This document shows, piece after piece, positions 9,034-16,247 of a stretch of 64,000 nt of DNA (position 1 is its first letter; every line of letters starts with the position of its first letter). A model generated the notes under the pieces. That model was not told where the DNA came from and ran no database searches. It saw only the letters and a list, made by a program, of their open reading frames with translations. This stretch comes from Faecalibacterium sp. I4-3-84 (GTDB lineage: Bacteria; Bacillota; Clostridia; Oscillospirales; Ruminococcaceae). A program made the translations under genes and the position numbers. The stretch lies in NCBI RefSeq assembly GCF_023347255.1, contig NZ_CP094466.1, positions 2,728,001-2,792,000 on the forward strand, given 5' to 3'.

Positions 9034-9924
9034 ATGACTGATCGGCAGATCCGCTGTTTTCTGTCCCTGTATGAAACGCTGAATTTTTCGGCTGCCGCGC
9101 GGCAGCTGTTCCTCACCCAGCCCACCCTGAGTTACCAGATCCGCAGTCTGGAGGACGAGCTGGGCGTCCCGCTGTTCACCCGCACCACCTGCCGGGTGGA
9201 ACCCACCGAGGCCGGGCATCTGTTTGCCGCCTTTGCCCAGAGCGTCCGGCAGAGCTATCAGGGCTTCCAGCAGGCACTGGCTGCCGGGCCGACCCGGCAC
9301 GAAAAACTGGTGCTGCAAGTGCCGCTGACCATGGCGTCGCGGGATCTCGTGTACCACGACCTGCTCCTGGCGCTGAACCAGGCACTGCCGGACTGTGACC
9401 TGGAAGTGCACACCGACACCTCCTGTGCCTCCCCGGAGGAGGTGCTGGAAAGCGGTGTGGACGCCCTGATTCAGATGCTGATGGCCCCGGTGAGCGGCAC
9501 CATCGAGTGCCTGCCGTTGTTCGACACCAAGTGCCATCTGCTGGTAAGCCCCGGCAGCCCGCTGAGCGTCTGCGGTGACCTGACACCCGACCAGCTGACG
9601 GGGCAGACCGTCTGCTTCGAGAGCTGCGACGCGGTGTTCGCGTCCATGGTGCGGCGCTGCATGGAAGAAGTCCCCCTGCGGTGGCTCATGGTGCCTGACT
9701 TCGAGAAGGAATACGTCCGGATGCTGGCCGGCAAATGCCTGTTCCTCAGCCCAGTGCGCAGCCACGGTTACCCGCCGGAGTGGTTCCACCCGTTGCAGTT
9801 CCCCTTCCCGCCGTCGCCCACCTGCCTGTTCACCCGCAAGGACGACACCCGCCCCTGCCTGCAGATCCTGCAGCAGCTGACCCTTGCCGAGCACCGGCGC
9901 GCCGTGGCAGACGGCCGCCTGTAA
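9034..9924 (+). CDS. LysR-family transcriptional regulator
   Basis: This 296-aa regulator has an N-terminal winged helix-turn-helix (TDRQIRCFLSLYETLNFSAA, then LFLTQPTLSYQIRSLEDELG and LFTR) followed by a periplasmic-binding-protein-like effector domain from about residue 90. The start MTDRQ is chosen because GGAGATG lies ~9 bases upstream and the LysR fold begins there; further upstream in-frame codons overlap the promoter. It is transcribed divergently from the flavoprotein reductase, the classic layout in which the LysR protein regulates its divergent neighbour and itself. The effector may be the reductase's substrate, but this is not visible in the sequence. Confidence 0.92.
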   Translation: MTDRQIRCFLSLYETLNFSAAARQLFLTQPTLSYQIRSLEDELGVPLFTRTTCRVEPTEAGHLFAAFAQSVRQSYQGFQQALAAGPTRHEKLVLQVPLTMASRDLVYHDLLLALNQALPDCDLEVHTDTSCASPEEVLESGVDALIQMLMAPVSGTIECLPLFDTKCHLLVSPGSPLSVCGDLTPDQLTGQTVCFESCDAVFASMVRRCMEEVPLRWLMVPDFEKEYVRMLAGKCLFLSPVRSHGYPPEWFHPLQFPFPPSPTCLFTRKDDTRPCLQILQQLTLAEHRRAVADGRL

Positions 9925-9934
9925 GCCCCGGCAC

Positions 9935-10159
9935 ATCACATTTATGCTGTTCCAAGACTGCACCGGCTGGTGCAAGGCCCACGGCAAGACCATCGGCCAG
10001 CTGAAAAAGGCTGGCTGGAACGTGGGCGCCGCCTGGCAGAACGGCCGGATGTTCCACGGCCCCTGCGCCATCCGCATGAATCTGGCCCTGCCGCTCTCCT
10101 GCGTGCAGGAAGCCTTTGCCCGGCTGGACAAATACGTATTCAACGGCGAGTGGGTGTAA
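9935..10159 (+). pseudogene. C-terminal remnant of a MalY/PatB-type C-S lyase
   Basis: Downstream of the LysR stop, an open frame carries ITFMLFQDCTGW, then GPCAIRMNLALP and VQEAFARLDKYVF. This resembles the C-terminal end of the PLP enzymes MalY/PatB (compare GFIRxNLAxPRxxxEEAxxRL). The N-terminal and PLP-lysine parts are missing and there is no ribosome binding site. It is likely a deletion scar of a former neighbour gene at the border of the integrated region. Confidence 0.6.
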
Positions 10160-10189
10160 ATCTCATTTTCCCTGTAAAAACAGCAAAGA

Positions 10190-10214
10190 GCCGCCCCGGA
10201 TGGGGCGGCCTTTT
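10190..10214 (+). terminator. Intrinsic terminator
   Basis: GCCGCCCC (10190-10197) and GGGGCGGC (10202-10209) with a 4-base loop and a short T-run. It ends the LysR/remnant transcription unit. Confidence 0.8.
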
Positions 10215-10278
10215 CTGTCTGCCGGAAACAAAAAACGGAACCACACTGCGCTTTGCAATGCAGTCCCGGCCTGAAAAC

Positions 10279-10371
10279 TCACTGACCCTGCTCGTCCACG
10301 ACCTTCAGGCCCTGGGTCTGCTCGATCTCGGTCAGCATCCACAATCGTGCCGATGTGTTATATTGCGCCAG
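10279..10371 (-). pseudogene. C-terminal fragment of an unknown protein in the 10.16-10.49 kb gap
   Basis: On the minus strand a frame ends ...YNTSARLWMLTEIEQTQGLK and closes with the residues VVDEQGQ. It reads like a real protein C-terminus but is cut off upstream by the hairpin at 10367-10393. No family assigned. The rest of the gap 10160-10492 holds two terminator-like hairpins and no complete gene. Confidence 0.3.
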
Positions 10372-10399
10372 CTTCCCGCCATGGGAGGCTGGCGTTTTT
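10367..10399 (+). terminator. Terminator-like hairpin
   Basis: GCCAGC-T-TCCC pairs with GGGA-G-GCTGGC (10367-10393), followed by GTTTTT. It is probably the end of a lost plus-strand gene of the integrated element. Confidence 0.6.
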
Positions 10400-10492
10400 G
10401 CGCTTTTAAGGGCAAGGTGTCGTGGGCCACCACGATCCTTTTTGTCCGAATGCTCACATTCCGTAAAATAACTGGAGGATTATTGATAATGA

Positions 10493-11098
10493 AATCCGGG
10501 TGACTGCGATGGGCAGTCCGGCTACGGTGTTTCCAAGCTGGATTCCATTGTGGAAGAAGTTGTCCGGCAGATCTTCGCACAGTTCCGGGAGGTTTCCCGG
10601 AAGAAGCTGCTGGAATCGGTCAAGACCAACGATGCCGCTCGCATCCAGAAGAAGGTCAAGAAAATCCAGAAAGACTTGGAAAGCAAGCAGAAAGAACTGG
10701 ACGACCTGAAAGCCGAAACCATCCTCGTCATCCGGGGCGTAAGTGCCTTGGACAAAGAACTGCTCGGCACACTGGTAGCCGAGGCAAGAGAGACTTTGGA
10801 AACTCTGGAAAAGCAGCTCGTGCAGGCACAGGAAGAATACGAAGAAGCCACCAAAACGGCAAAGCGCAGCAACTACATCTGCAACGAGCTGTTTACATGG
10901 GCGGATGTGTACGACACCGCCAACCACGATGAACGCCGCGCTATCTTGCAGCAGTTCATTACGGAGATTCGTGTCCGAAAAGACTACGAAATCTCGATCA
11001 CCCTGAACGCCAGCTTCAACCAAGTGGAACAGCTCAAGGCTGTGTCAACCTACGATGGTGCGGAAATTTTTGAAGAAATTTCCGAGAAGGGGGCATAA
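10493..11098 (+). pseudogene. C-terminal half of a large serine recombinase
   Basis: The frame is open from 10493 and encodes GQSGYGVSKLDSIVEEVVRQIF, then a long Glu/Lys coiled coil (SRKKLLESVKTNDAARIQKK onward), and ends with WADVYDTANHDERRAILQQF and EIRVRKDYEISITLNASF. That is the post-zinc-ribbon coiled-coil and C-terminal region of large serine recombinases. The catalytic and recombinase domains are absent, and no start or ribosome site exists. It marks the former integration or excision module of the element occupying 10.3-22.6 kb. Confidence 0.75.
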
Positions 11099-11250
11099 AA
11101 GCGATGCGCTTGCCCGCAGCACTCTGCAAAATGCAAAGAAAGAAGCGTGAAACCGATGGATTTTCAAAAAGTACATGGATGACCCCGCCCGGTTCGCATC
11201 CGACTTCAGGGTTCGGAGCCCGGCACGGTCTGCCAAAGTTTTTTAGGCAT

Positions 11251-11282
11251 AAAAAACGCCGCATCGTACAAAACGATGCGGC
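11251..11282 (-). terminator. Terminator of the tRNA-Ala remnant
   Basis: On the minus strand GCCGCATCGT and ACGATGCGGC (11273-11282 / 11258-11267) form a 10-bp stem with a 5-base loop, followed by six Ts. It resembles the hairpin after the intact tRNA-Ala at 22.6 kb. Confidence 0.8.
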
Positions 11283-11286
11283 AAAT

Positions 11287-11349
11287 TGGTGGACCTAGAG
11301 GGATTCGAACCCTTGACCTCTCGGATGCGAACCGAACGCTCTCCCAACA
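11287..11349 (-). pseudogene. 3' part of a tRNA-Ala(CGC) gene, 5' part missing
   Basis: On the minus strand the sequence from TTGGGAGAGCG through the anticodon arm TTCGG-TTCGCAT-CCGAG (anticodon CGC), a TTCGAAT T-loop and the 3' end TAGGTCC-A-CCA is recognisable. The acceptor 5' strand and most of the D arm are replaced by unrelated sequence. Its acceptor 3' strand would pair with GGGCCTA, which is present at the start of the 5' half at 22784-22808. The 636-bp gap 11099-11734 contains this relic, a TGAGCTACAGGCCC scrap (11521-11534) and the promoter below, but no gene. Confidence 0.75.
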
Positions 11350-11668
11350 GTCTCGCTTTTGTGCACACCTTATGCACCGTGAGAAAAGAAAAATCAACGT
11401 ATATTCGTCCATATAAAACGACCTGCCATCCCAACGGCCTTTCTTGGTCGCAAGTATGGTTTCCAATCCGCTGATTTTCAAAAGAAAGCGATTTGGGATG
11501 TAATATGGTTGGCGGACAAGTGAGCTACAGGCCCTTGAGATATAGCTCACATGGGGTTCAGATGTATCGCATCCCAATTCACAATAAAATACGATATACC
11601 GTAAAAGCGCAACTTCAACTTTGAATGAATGGAAGCTGCGCTTTTTACATTTGACAACAAGTTGTAGA

Positions 11669-11697
11669 TTGACAATAGGACTCATACACGATAAACT
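11669..11697 (+). promoter_or_regulatory. Promoter of the Fic toxin-antitoxin operon
   Basis: TTGACA (11669-11674), a 17-bp spacer, then TAAACT (11692-11697), 38 bp before the antitoxin start. A small palindrome ACAAC-AA-GTTGT (11654-11665) overlaps the upstream edge and may be an operator. Confidence 0.6.
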
Positions 11698-11734
11698 TTA
11701 TATAGTATTATGTAGATCAGAAGGAGGCCAAACC

Positions 11735-11923
11735 ATGAGCGTCAAGTACACTACCCCTGCCCAGCACAAGAGTAATCTCCGCAATGTGTACGGCACCTTT
11801 GCCATTGAGGGCATGACCATCAGCAAAGATACACGCAGCAACCTTGATCGCATTGGCAGCGGTCAGGCCAGCTATCAACAGGTCGTGAATGAACTGCGTG
11901 CAAAGTACGCAAAGAAGGGCTGA
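11735..11923 (+). CDS. VbhA-type antitoxin for the Fic protein
   Basis: This 62-aa protein carries YGTFAIEGMTIS (~residues 20-31), which contains the (S/T)xxxE(G/N) inhibitory motif as TFAIEG. In class I Fic systems this helix inserts a Glu into the ATP site of the partner Fic enzyme and blocks AMP transfer. The start MSVKYT is chosen for AAGGAGG 7 bases upstream; an in-frame ATG 114 bases earlier lies upstream of the promoter. The Fic gene starts 2 bases after its stop, so the pair is co-translated. It would act in the cytoplasm as a tight inhibitor of its neighbour. Confidence 0.85.
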   Translation: MSVKYTTPAQHKSNLRNVYGTFAIEGMTISKDTRSNLDRIGSGQASYQQVVNELRAKYAKKG

Positions 11924-11925
11924 TT

Positions 11926-12528
11926 ATGTTCACGAAGTATGATGTCTACACCACAGTGCAGTCCATGTACTGCTACCCGGATACGGATGTTCTGATCAAC
12001 AAGCTGGACATCCGTGACAAAGCAGAACTTAAACAGGCCGAAGAAGAATTTACTGCAGTCAAGCAGATGGCTCTGTTGCAGGAGCCAATCAAGGGACGGT
12101 TTACCAAAACTCACCTGTTTCGGATTCATCGCTTCCTTTTTGAAGATGTGTATCCGTTTGCAGGGCACATCCGTAAGGAACAGATCAGCAAGGGTGACAC
12201 GATGTTCTACCCTCCAGACCTGATTGACCGAGAATTGGAGCGCGTGTTCAAGAATATTCGCTCCAAAAAGCTGCTTGCCGAGCGTAATGAAGAAAAGCAG
12301 ATTCAAAATCTGTCGCAGACGATGGCGGAACTGAACATTATCCATCCTTTCCGTGAGGGAAATGGCCGCAGCACCCGTGAATTGATTCGCTGCATGGCAT
12401 TAGAATATGGTCTGCATATTAACTGGGGCAACACTGACCGAGAAACTTTGATCAACGCTGCAATTGCTGCCGTAGATGATGATATGGCATTCTGTGATAT
12501 TCTTAGGCAGTGTATGGAATACCTATGA
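11926..12528 (+). CDS. Fic-family AMP-transferase toxin
   Basis: This 200-aa protein carries the complete catalytic motif HPFREGNGRSTRE (~residues 144-156), matching HPFx(D/E)GN(G/K)R: His as base, and the GN-GR loop for the ATP phosphates. Upstream it has the usual all-helical Fic core with RIHRFLFEDVYPFAGHIRKE (~residues 67-86). Family members transfer AMP to target proteins such as topoisomerases and stop growth. With the adjacent VbhA-like inhibitor this forms a class I Fic toxin-antitoxin module. It resides on the remnant integrative element, where such modules often stabilise the element; that role is inferred. Confidence 0.9.
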   Translation: MFTKYDVYTTVQSMYCYPDTDVLINKLDIRDKAELKQAEEEFTAVKQMALLQEPIKGRFTKTHLFRIHRFLFEDVYPFAGHIRKEQISKGDTMFYPPDLIDRELERVFKNIRSKKLLAERNEEKQIQNLSQTMAELNIIHPFREGNGRSTRELIRCMALEYGLHINWGNTDRETLINAAIAAVDDDMAFCDILRQCMEYL

Positions 12529-12549
12529 AAGTACCAAGAGGGTGCATGT

Positions 12550-13170
12550 ATGGCGTTAAAAGACATTAAATTTGAGAAGTATGGCGATATTTATGAGTTG
12601 AGCCGTCCTCAATGGGGAAATCACAAAGCTCGAATAAGTGCTTATCCCGGATTACTCGATAAGGTTTTACGCCATACTTGGACGTACACAAAGGGAAAGC
12701 ATCCATATCTAACAACAACCATTAAAAGTGATAATGGAGAGAAGCATACTGTTTCATTGCATAGATTTGTTCTAAATCACCTCTATGGGACACACAATGT
12801 AGCAAAAATGCTTGAACCTGACAACATCATTGAGCATCTTGACAATGATGGACTGAATTGCTCCTATGACAATCTTCATATTCTTTCAGCAGATTACAAC
12901 AAAGCAAAAGCTTTTACGATTGATAAAGAACCCCGTCCATCATTTGCAGTCATTCAAACTTTTGTGACAGGTGTTTACTATTCGCACAAAAAGAAACGCT
13001 ATCAAGTTCAAATTGTTTTTAATCGAGATGTCATCTGGCATCATGTGGAGAAGCGGAGTGTTCCAGTTGAACGAATACATCTTATATACTATGATTTTCA
13101 GCAACTATTTGTGGATTGGCTGAATCTCATGAAGTTTAGAAAATTAAATAAGTTTGATTTATCTGTATGA
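12550..13170 (+). CDS. HNH-like endonuclease domain protein, AT-rich
   Basis: This 206-aa protein contains VSLHRFVLNHLYG (~residues 72-84) and IIEHLDNDGLNCSYDNLHIL (~residues 94-113), which match the beta-beta-alpha HNH signature of small homing-type nucleases (xxHxDxDxLNNxxxNLxxxT). A basic C-terminal region (GVYYSHKKKRYQVQI onward) may bind DNA. The gene is clearly more AT-rich than both neighbours, which points to a separate acquisition. It starts 21 bases after fic and its end overlaps the next gene by 4 bases. It might be a free-standing homing endonuclease inserted into the element; this is not proven. Confidence 0.6.
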   Translation: MALKDIKFEKYGDIYELSRPQWGNHKARISAYPGLLDKVLRHTWTYTKGKHPYLTTTIKSDNGEKHTVSLHRFVLNHLYGTHNVAKMLEPDNIIEHLDNDGLNCSYDNLHILSADYNKAKAFTIDKEPRPSFAVIQTFVTGVYYSHKKKRYQVQIVFNRDVIWHHVEKRSVPVERIHLIYYDFQQLFVDWLNLMKFRKLNKFDLSV

Positions 13171-13547
13171 AGAAAAACTTTAAGCTGACCAAGGACGCTT
13201 ATGCTGCCCAGCACAAGGAGGAACTGGACACCTTTAATAAAGCTGTCCGCACCCTGATGAAGCTGAACGGCAGCACAGCGGTGGATTTTTCGGCATTGGA
13301 TGCCGAATTTTCTGCGCTGCAATCCGGCAGCGCAGAGCTGCGCAGCCAGCTTGAAACTTTGCAACCTGACCTGACTGCGCTGAAAAATGTGCGCAAGTAT
13401 ATCGACCTTGTGCTGAATAAGCAGCAGTTTTCCGCACCGGGCGGCAAGACCCCGGAAAAGGAATCCGTGCTGAAGAAGCTGCACGAAGCCAAAGCCACCG
13501 CCGCCCCGAAGAAACCGGAGCAGCAGAAGAGCACACCGGAATTATAA
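13167..13547 (+). CDS. Relaxase/mobilization C-terminal-like fragment
   Basis: This 126-aa protein begins MKKNFKLTKDAYAAQHKEEL and continues with NKAVRTLMK, then a coiled coil ending LKNVRKYIDLVLN (~residues 75-87) and a Lys/Pro-rich tail. This arrangement resembles the C-terminal segment of MobA/relaxase proteins of clostridial ICEs. No relaxase HUH domain is present, so it is either a truncated relaxase tail or a small accessory protein. The start ATG overlaps the stop of the HNH gene (ATGA), and the next gene follows after 12 bases with a strong AGGAGG. GC content returns to the element's norm here, so the AT-rich gene probably cut into a longer reading frame. Confidence 0.45.
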   Translation: MKKNFKLTKDAYAAQHKEELDTFNKAVRTLMKLNGSTAVDFSALDAEFSALQSGSAELRSQLETLQPDLTALKNVRKYIDLVLNKQQFSAPGGKTPEKESVLKKLHEAKATAAPKKPEQQKSTPEL

Positions 13548-13559
13548 GGAGGAAGGAAC

Positions 13560-14591
13560 ATGACCTACACGCAAGACCAGATTGACCGTGCAAACGCCGC
13601 CAATCTGGAAGATTTTCTCCGGGCACAGGGCGAAACGCTGGTGCGCAGCGGAAAAGAATACCGCTGGAAAGCCCACGACAGCCTGACCGTGTGCGGAAAC
13701 AAATGGTTCCGGCACAGCCAGAGCAAGGGCGGCTATCCGGTCGATTTTGTGATGGAATTTTACGGCAAGTCCTTCCCCGAAGCGGTGCAGATGCTGACCG
13801 GAGAGCCGGGCGAAGTCCAGCCGGAGGCTGACCCCGCCCCCTCTCCTGCGTTTCGCTTGCCGCTGCGGAACGTCACCAACGCCAACATCCTGAACTATCT
13901 GACACAGGAGCGGAAACTCAGTCCCTCGCTGGTGAACTTCTTCATCGCTGCCGGAGATATTTACGAGGACGCCGCCCACCACAACGTGGTCTTTGTGGGG
14001 CGAGATGCAGATGGACACCCACGCTACGCAAGCAGCCGTGGCATCCATGAGAAGTTCCGGCAAGATGCAGCCGGTGCAGAAAAGGCATTTGGCTTTGCTC
14101 ATCGTGGCACCGACAAACAGTTGCTGGTCTTTGAAGCCCCCATCGACCTGCTGTCCTTCATTGAGCTGTTTCCGAAAAACTGGCAGCAGCACAATTATCT
14201 GTCGCTGGGCGGGGTGTCGGGCAAGGCGCTGCGGCAGTTTCTCTCGGAACGCCCGGACGTGGAGCGGGTGTTCCTCTGTCTGGATGCCGACAAAGCCGGA
14301 GAGAATGCCTGCAAGCGACTGGCAGCACTGCTGCCGGACACCGTGAGCGTGACCCGCATCCAGCCCTGCATGAAGGATTGGAACGATGTTCTGGTGCACC
14401 GGGCAGAGATTCCAAACCGCAATTATTTTAAGAGCATGCAGAAAATAAAACGCCGGGAAGTTGACTCAAATTGTCAATGCCTCCCGGCTATTATCTTGCA
14501 GATTAGTATAGTTAGAATCATGGTATATATTTCATTCCCCATTGGGAAATGGCATAAAAGACCGGCAACAGCTCCCGTCCTTTCTCGGTGA
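13560..14591 (+). CDS. DUF3991/toprim primase-like protein, 3' end replaced
   Basis: The first ~290 of 343 residues match the DUF3991-plus-toprim proteins of ICEs: an N-terminal domain with RHSQSKGGYPVDFVMEFYG (~residues 57-75), a middle domain from LNYLTQERKLS (~115), and a toprim core with FLCLDADKAGENACKRLA (~236-253) and MKDWNDVL (~272-279). Such proteins are thought to prime or process DNA during element transfer. The last ~45 residues have no resemblance to the family and are encoded by the terminator and the tail of the opposite HxlR gene. The natural C-terminus was therefore removed when the downstream cassette arrived at about 14.44 kb. Confidence 0.8.
   Translation: MTYTQDQIDRANAANLEDFLRAQGETLVRSGKEYRWKAHDSLTVCGNKWFRHSQSKGGYPVDFVMEFYGKSFPEAVQMLTGEPGEVQPEADPAPSPAFRLPLRNVTNANILNYLTQERKLSPSLVNFFIAAGDIYEDAAHHNVVFVGRDADGHPRYASSRGIHEKFRQDAAGAEKAFGFAHRGTDKQLLVFEAPIDLLSFIELFPKNWQQHNYLSLGGVSGKALRQFLSERPDVERVFLCLDADKAGENACKRLAALLPDTVSVTRIQPCMKDWNDVLVHRAEIPNRNYFKSMQKIKRREVDSNCQCLPAIILQISIVRIMVYISFPIGKWHKRPATAPVLSR
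14448..14488 (-). terminator. Terminator of the HxlR gene
   Basis: On the minus strand TCCCGGC/GCCGGGA (14482-14488 / 14452-14458) with an inner TTGAC/GTCAA stem is followed by GTTTTATTTT. It lies inside the 3' end of the opposing primase-like frame and so marks the left edge of the cargo cassette. Confidence 0.75.
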
Positions 14592-14871
14592 GGGAGTATT
14601 CCACCCGTAGGGGCATTTCATTATATTGGATGCGCTGGATCAATTCATCCGCTTCCAGCTCCTTCAGGGCGTTGGTCAGGGCTGTATTGGTAATGGGTTT
14701 GAGAACTTTTTTCAGTTCCCCAAACCGCATGGGACACTTGATGCACAGTTCATAGAGAATTTGGAGTTTCCATTTGCCCTGCAGCATTTGAACTACCGGC
14801 GTGACCGGGCAGTTTCCCTCGCCGGTTAGAATGACACTGCTAACCTTTTCTTTGAATTCTTCATAAGTCAT
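14518..14871 (-). CDS. HxlR-family winged-helix regulator
   Basis: This 117-aa protein has the HxlR signature CPVTPVVQMLQGKWKLQILYEL (~residues 21-42) with a leading Cys, then CPMRFGELKKVLKPITNTALTNALKELEADELI, a winged helix with the recognition helix in the ALTNALKELE part, and a wing ending VEYSLTEKGREL. The start MTYEEF (14871) follows a GAGGAAAG site; earlier in-frame codons lie in the promoter region. HxlR proteins often sense redox or reactive electrophiles through this Cys. It is divergent from the flavin reductase of the radical-SAM cassette and probably its local regulator. Confidence 0.9.
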   Translation of the reverse strand: MTYEEFKEKVSSVILTGEGNCPVTPVVQMLQGKWKLQILYELCIKCPMRFGELKKVLKPITNTALTNALKELEADELIQRIQYNEMPLRVEYSLTEKGRELLPVFYAISQWGMKYIP

Positions 14872-14935
14872 GATTGGATCTTTCCTCGTCTTTTGCAGTA
14901 TATTTTTTGATACCAGGTACAAATAATTTGCGTAC

Positions 14936-14977
14936 TTGAACAAAAATTACTAGCAGGTATAATAAATATATCACTAG
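14936..14977 (+). promoter_or_regulatory. Promoter and palindromic operator of the radical-SAM cassette
   Basis: TTGAAC (14936-14941), a 16-bp spacer, TATAAT (14958-14963). The arms ACTAG (14949-14953) and CTAGT (14973-14977) flank the -10 element symmetrically. This placement suits repression by the adjacent HxlR protein (inference). Confidence 0.6.
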
Positions 14978-15025
14978 TTAGCCGTGCAGTCAACGACTGA
15001 AATTTCTTAGAAAGGTCTGAATAAC

Positions 15026-15529
15026 ATGAAAGAACTGAACATTATGGAGGCTACTGTTCTGACCTCCCCCAATCCGCTGACACTGATCTGCTCTAAAAAG
15101 GAGGACGGTTCTACGAACCTGGCTCCCATTTGCTTTGTATCTTACCTCTCCTTCAACCCGCCCATGGTGGGTTTCGCCACTAGCAAACAGTCCCACACCG
15201 GTAAGCAGGTACGGGAGACTGACAAGGTGATTGTCACCGTTCCTGGCGAGAGTCTTGCCCAGACTGTGATGGCCTGCGGAGCGTCTACCGGTGCCAAGAC
15301 CGACAAGGTGGCCGCCAACAACATCGAGATGATGGCTGTGGAGGGCAGTGACATCCAGATTCCGGTGGATACTCGTCTGGCGATGGTGGCCACCCTGCAG
15401 CAGTCGGTGGAAGTTGGCGACCATATCCTGCACATCTGTCAGGTGGACAAGTTCCTGGGCGATGAGGACAAGAAGGGGCTGTATGCCTGGAACGGCTTCG
15501 GGAAAGTTGCGCCTGCGGTAGAAAGCTAA
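15026..15529 (+). CDS. Flavin reductase family protein (FMN-binding split barrel)
   Basis: This 167-aa protein begins MKELNIMEATVLTSPNPLTLICSKKEDG and continues NLAPICFVSYLSFNPPMVGFATS (~residues 33-55), the flavin-reductase-like split-barrel pattern (flavoredoxin type), with the S-NPPMVGF loop that contacts FMN. The family transfers electrons between NAD(P)H or ferredoxin-like donors and flavin. It is the first gene of the rightward cassette, controlled by a divergent HxlR gene, and is followed after 28 bases by the radical SAM pair. In this setting it may supply the electron that reduces the [4Fe-4S] clusters of the two radical SAM proteins; that is my inference. Confidence 0.85.
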   Translation: MKELNIMEATVLTSPNPLTLICSKKEDGSTNLAPICFVSYLSFNPPMVGFATSKQSHTGKQVRETDKVIVTVPGESLAQTVMACGASTGAKTDKVAANNIEMMAVEGSDIQIPVDTRLAMVATLQQSVEVGDHILHICQVDKFLGDEDKKGLYAWNGFGKVAPAVES

Positions 15530-15557
15530 ATCTTAAAACGGAAAGGAGGCGTTAGCG

Positions 15558-16247
15558 GTGGCTGTTTGTATTAAAGACTGTATTCAGAACATGAATCTGG
15601 TGATCGGCTGTACTATTGGTTGCAGCTACTGCTATGCCAGAAACAATGTCCACCGGTTTCACATGATCGATGACTTTGAAAAGCCGGAGTTTTTTCCCAA
15701 TAAGCTGCGGCTGATGGAGAAAAAACGCCCACAGAATTTTCTGCTCACCGGCATGAGCGATTTTTCCCACTGGAAGCCAGAGTGGCGGGAACAGATATTT
15801 GCCAAGATAACTGAAAATCCGCAGCACCAATATCTGTTTTTGACCAAGCGACCGGAGGATATTGTGTTTTCCACTACCCTAGAAAATGCTTGGTTTGGTG
15901 TAACTGTTACCCCCAGTAAAGAGAAAAACCGTATCCGGACTTTGCGGGAGCATATCCATGGCGGACACTATCATGTGACCTTTGAACCTATGTTTGATGA
16001 TGTTGGCATGGTGGACCTTACCGGAATTGAGTGGATCGTCATTGGGACTGAGACCGGACATAGGAAGGGCAAAGCCGTATCGAAACCGGAATGGGTGTGG
16101 AACCTGACACATCAGGCCCATGCGCTTGGCATCCCTGTATTCATGAAGGAAGATCTACTTCCTATCATGGGAGAAACACATATGGTACAAGAATTTCCCC
16201 CGGCTTTTTACCGGGTATTGGAGGAACAGAAGACATGGCGGAAGTGA
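15558..16247 (+). CDS. Radical SAM mobile pair protein A-like (DUF5131-type)
   Basis: This 229-aa protein has the radical SAM cluster motif CTIGCSYC (CxxxCxxC, ~residues 18-25) followed by YARNN. Downstream are FLTKRPEDI, WFGVTVTPSKEKNRI and WIVIGTETGHRKGK, which match the phage Gp37/Gp68 (DUF5131) group. It is small for a radical SAM enzyme and lacks any obvious auxiliary cluster. Its 3' end overlaps the start of the next gene by 13 bases, and the tight coupling suggests a complex. Such twin radical SAM proteins are annotated on mobile elements as 'radical SAM mobile pair' A and B, with no known reaction. I assign the pair by motif and layout. Confidence 0.8.
   Translation: MAVCIKDCIQNMNLVIGCTIGCSYCYARNNVHRFHMIDDFEKPEFFPNKLRLMEKKRPQNFLLTGMSDFSHWKPEWREQIFAKITENPQHQYLFLTKRPEDIVFSTTLENAWFGVTVTPSKEKNRIRTLREHIHGGHYHVTFEPMFDDVGMVDLTGIEWIVIGTETGHRKGKAVSKPEWVWNLTHQAHALGIPVFMKEDLLPIMGETHMVQEFPPAFYRVLEEQKTWRK

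Noticed and set aside
16091-16234. Longer N-terminus of the second radical SAM protein
   Set aside because: It would overlap protein A by over 150 bases in another frame, without homology; the ATG at 16235 has a ribosome site.
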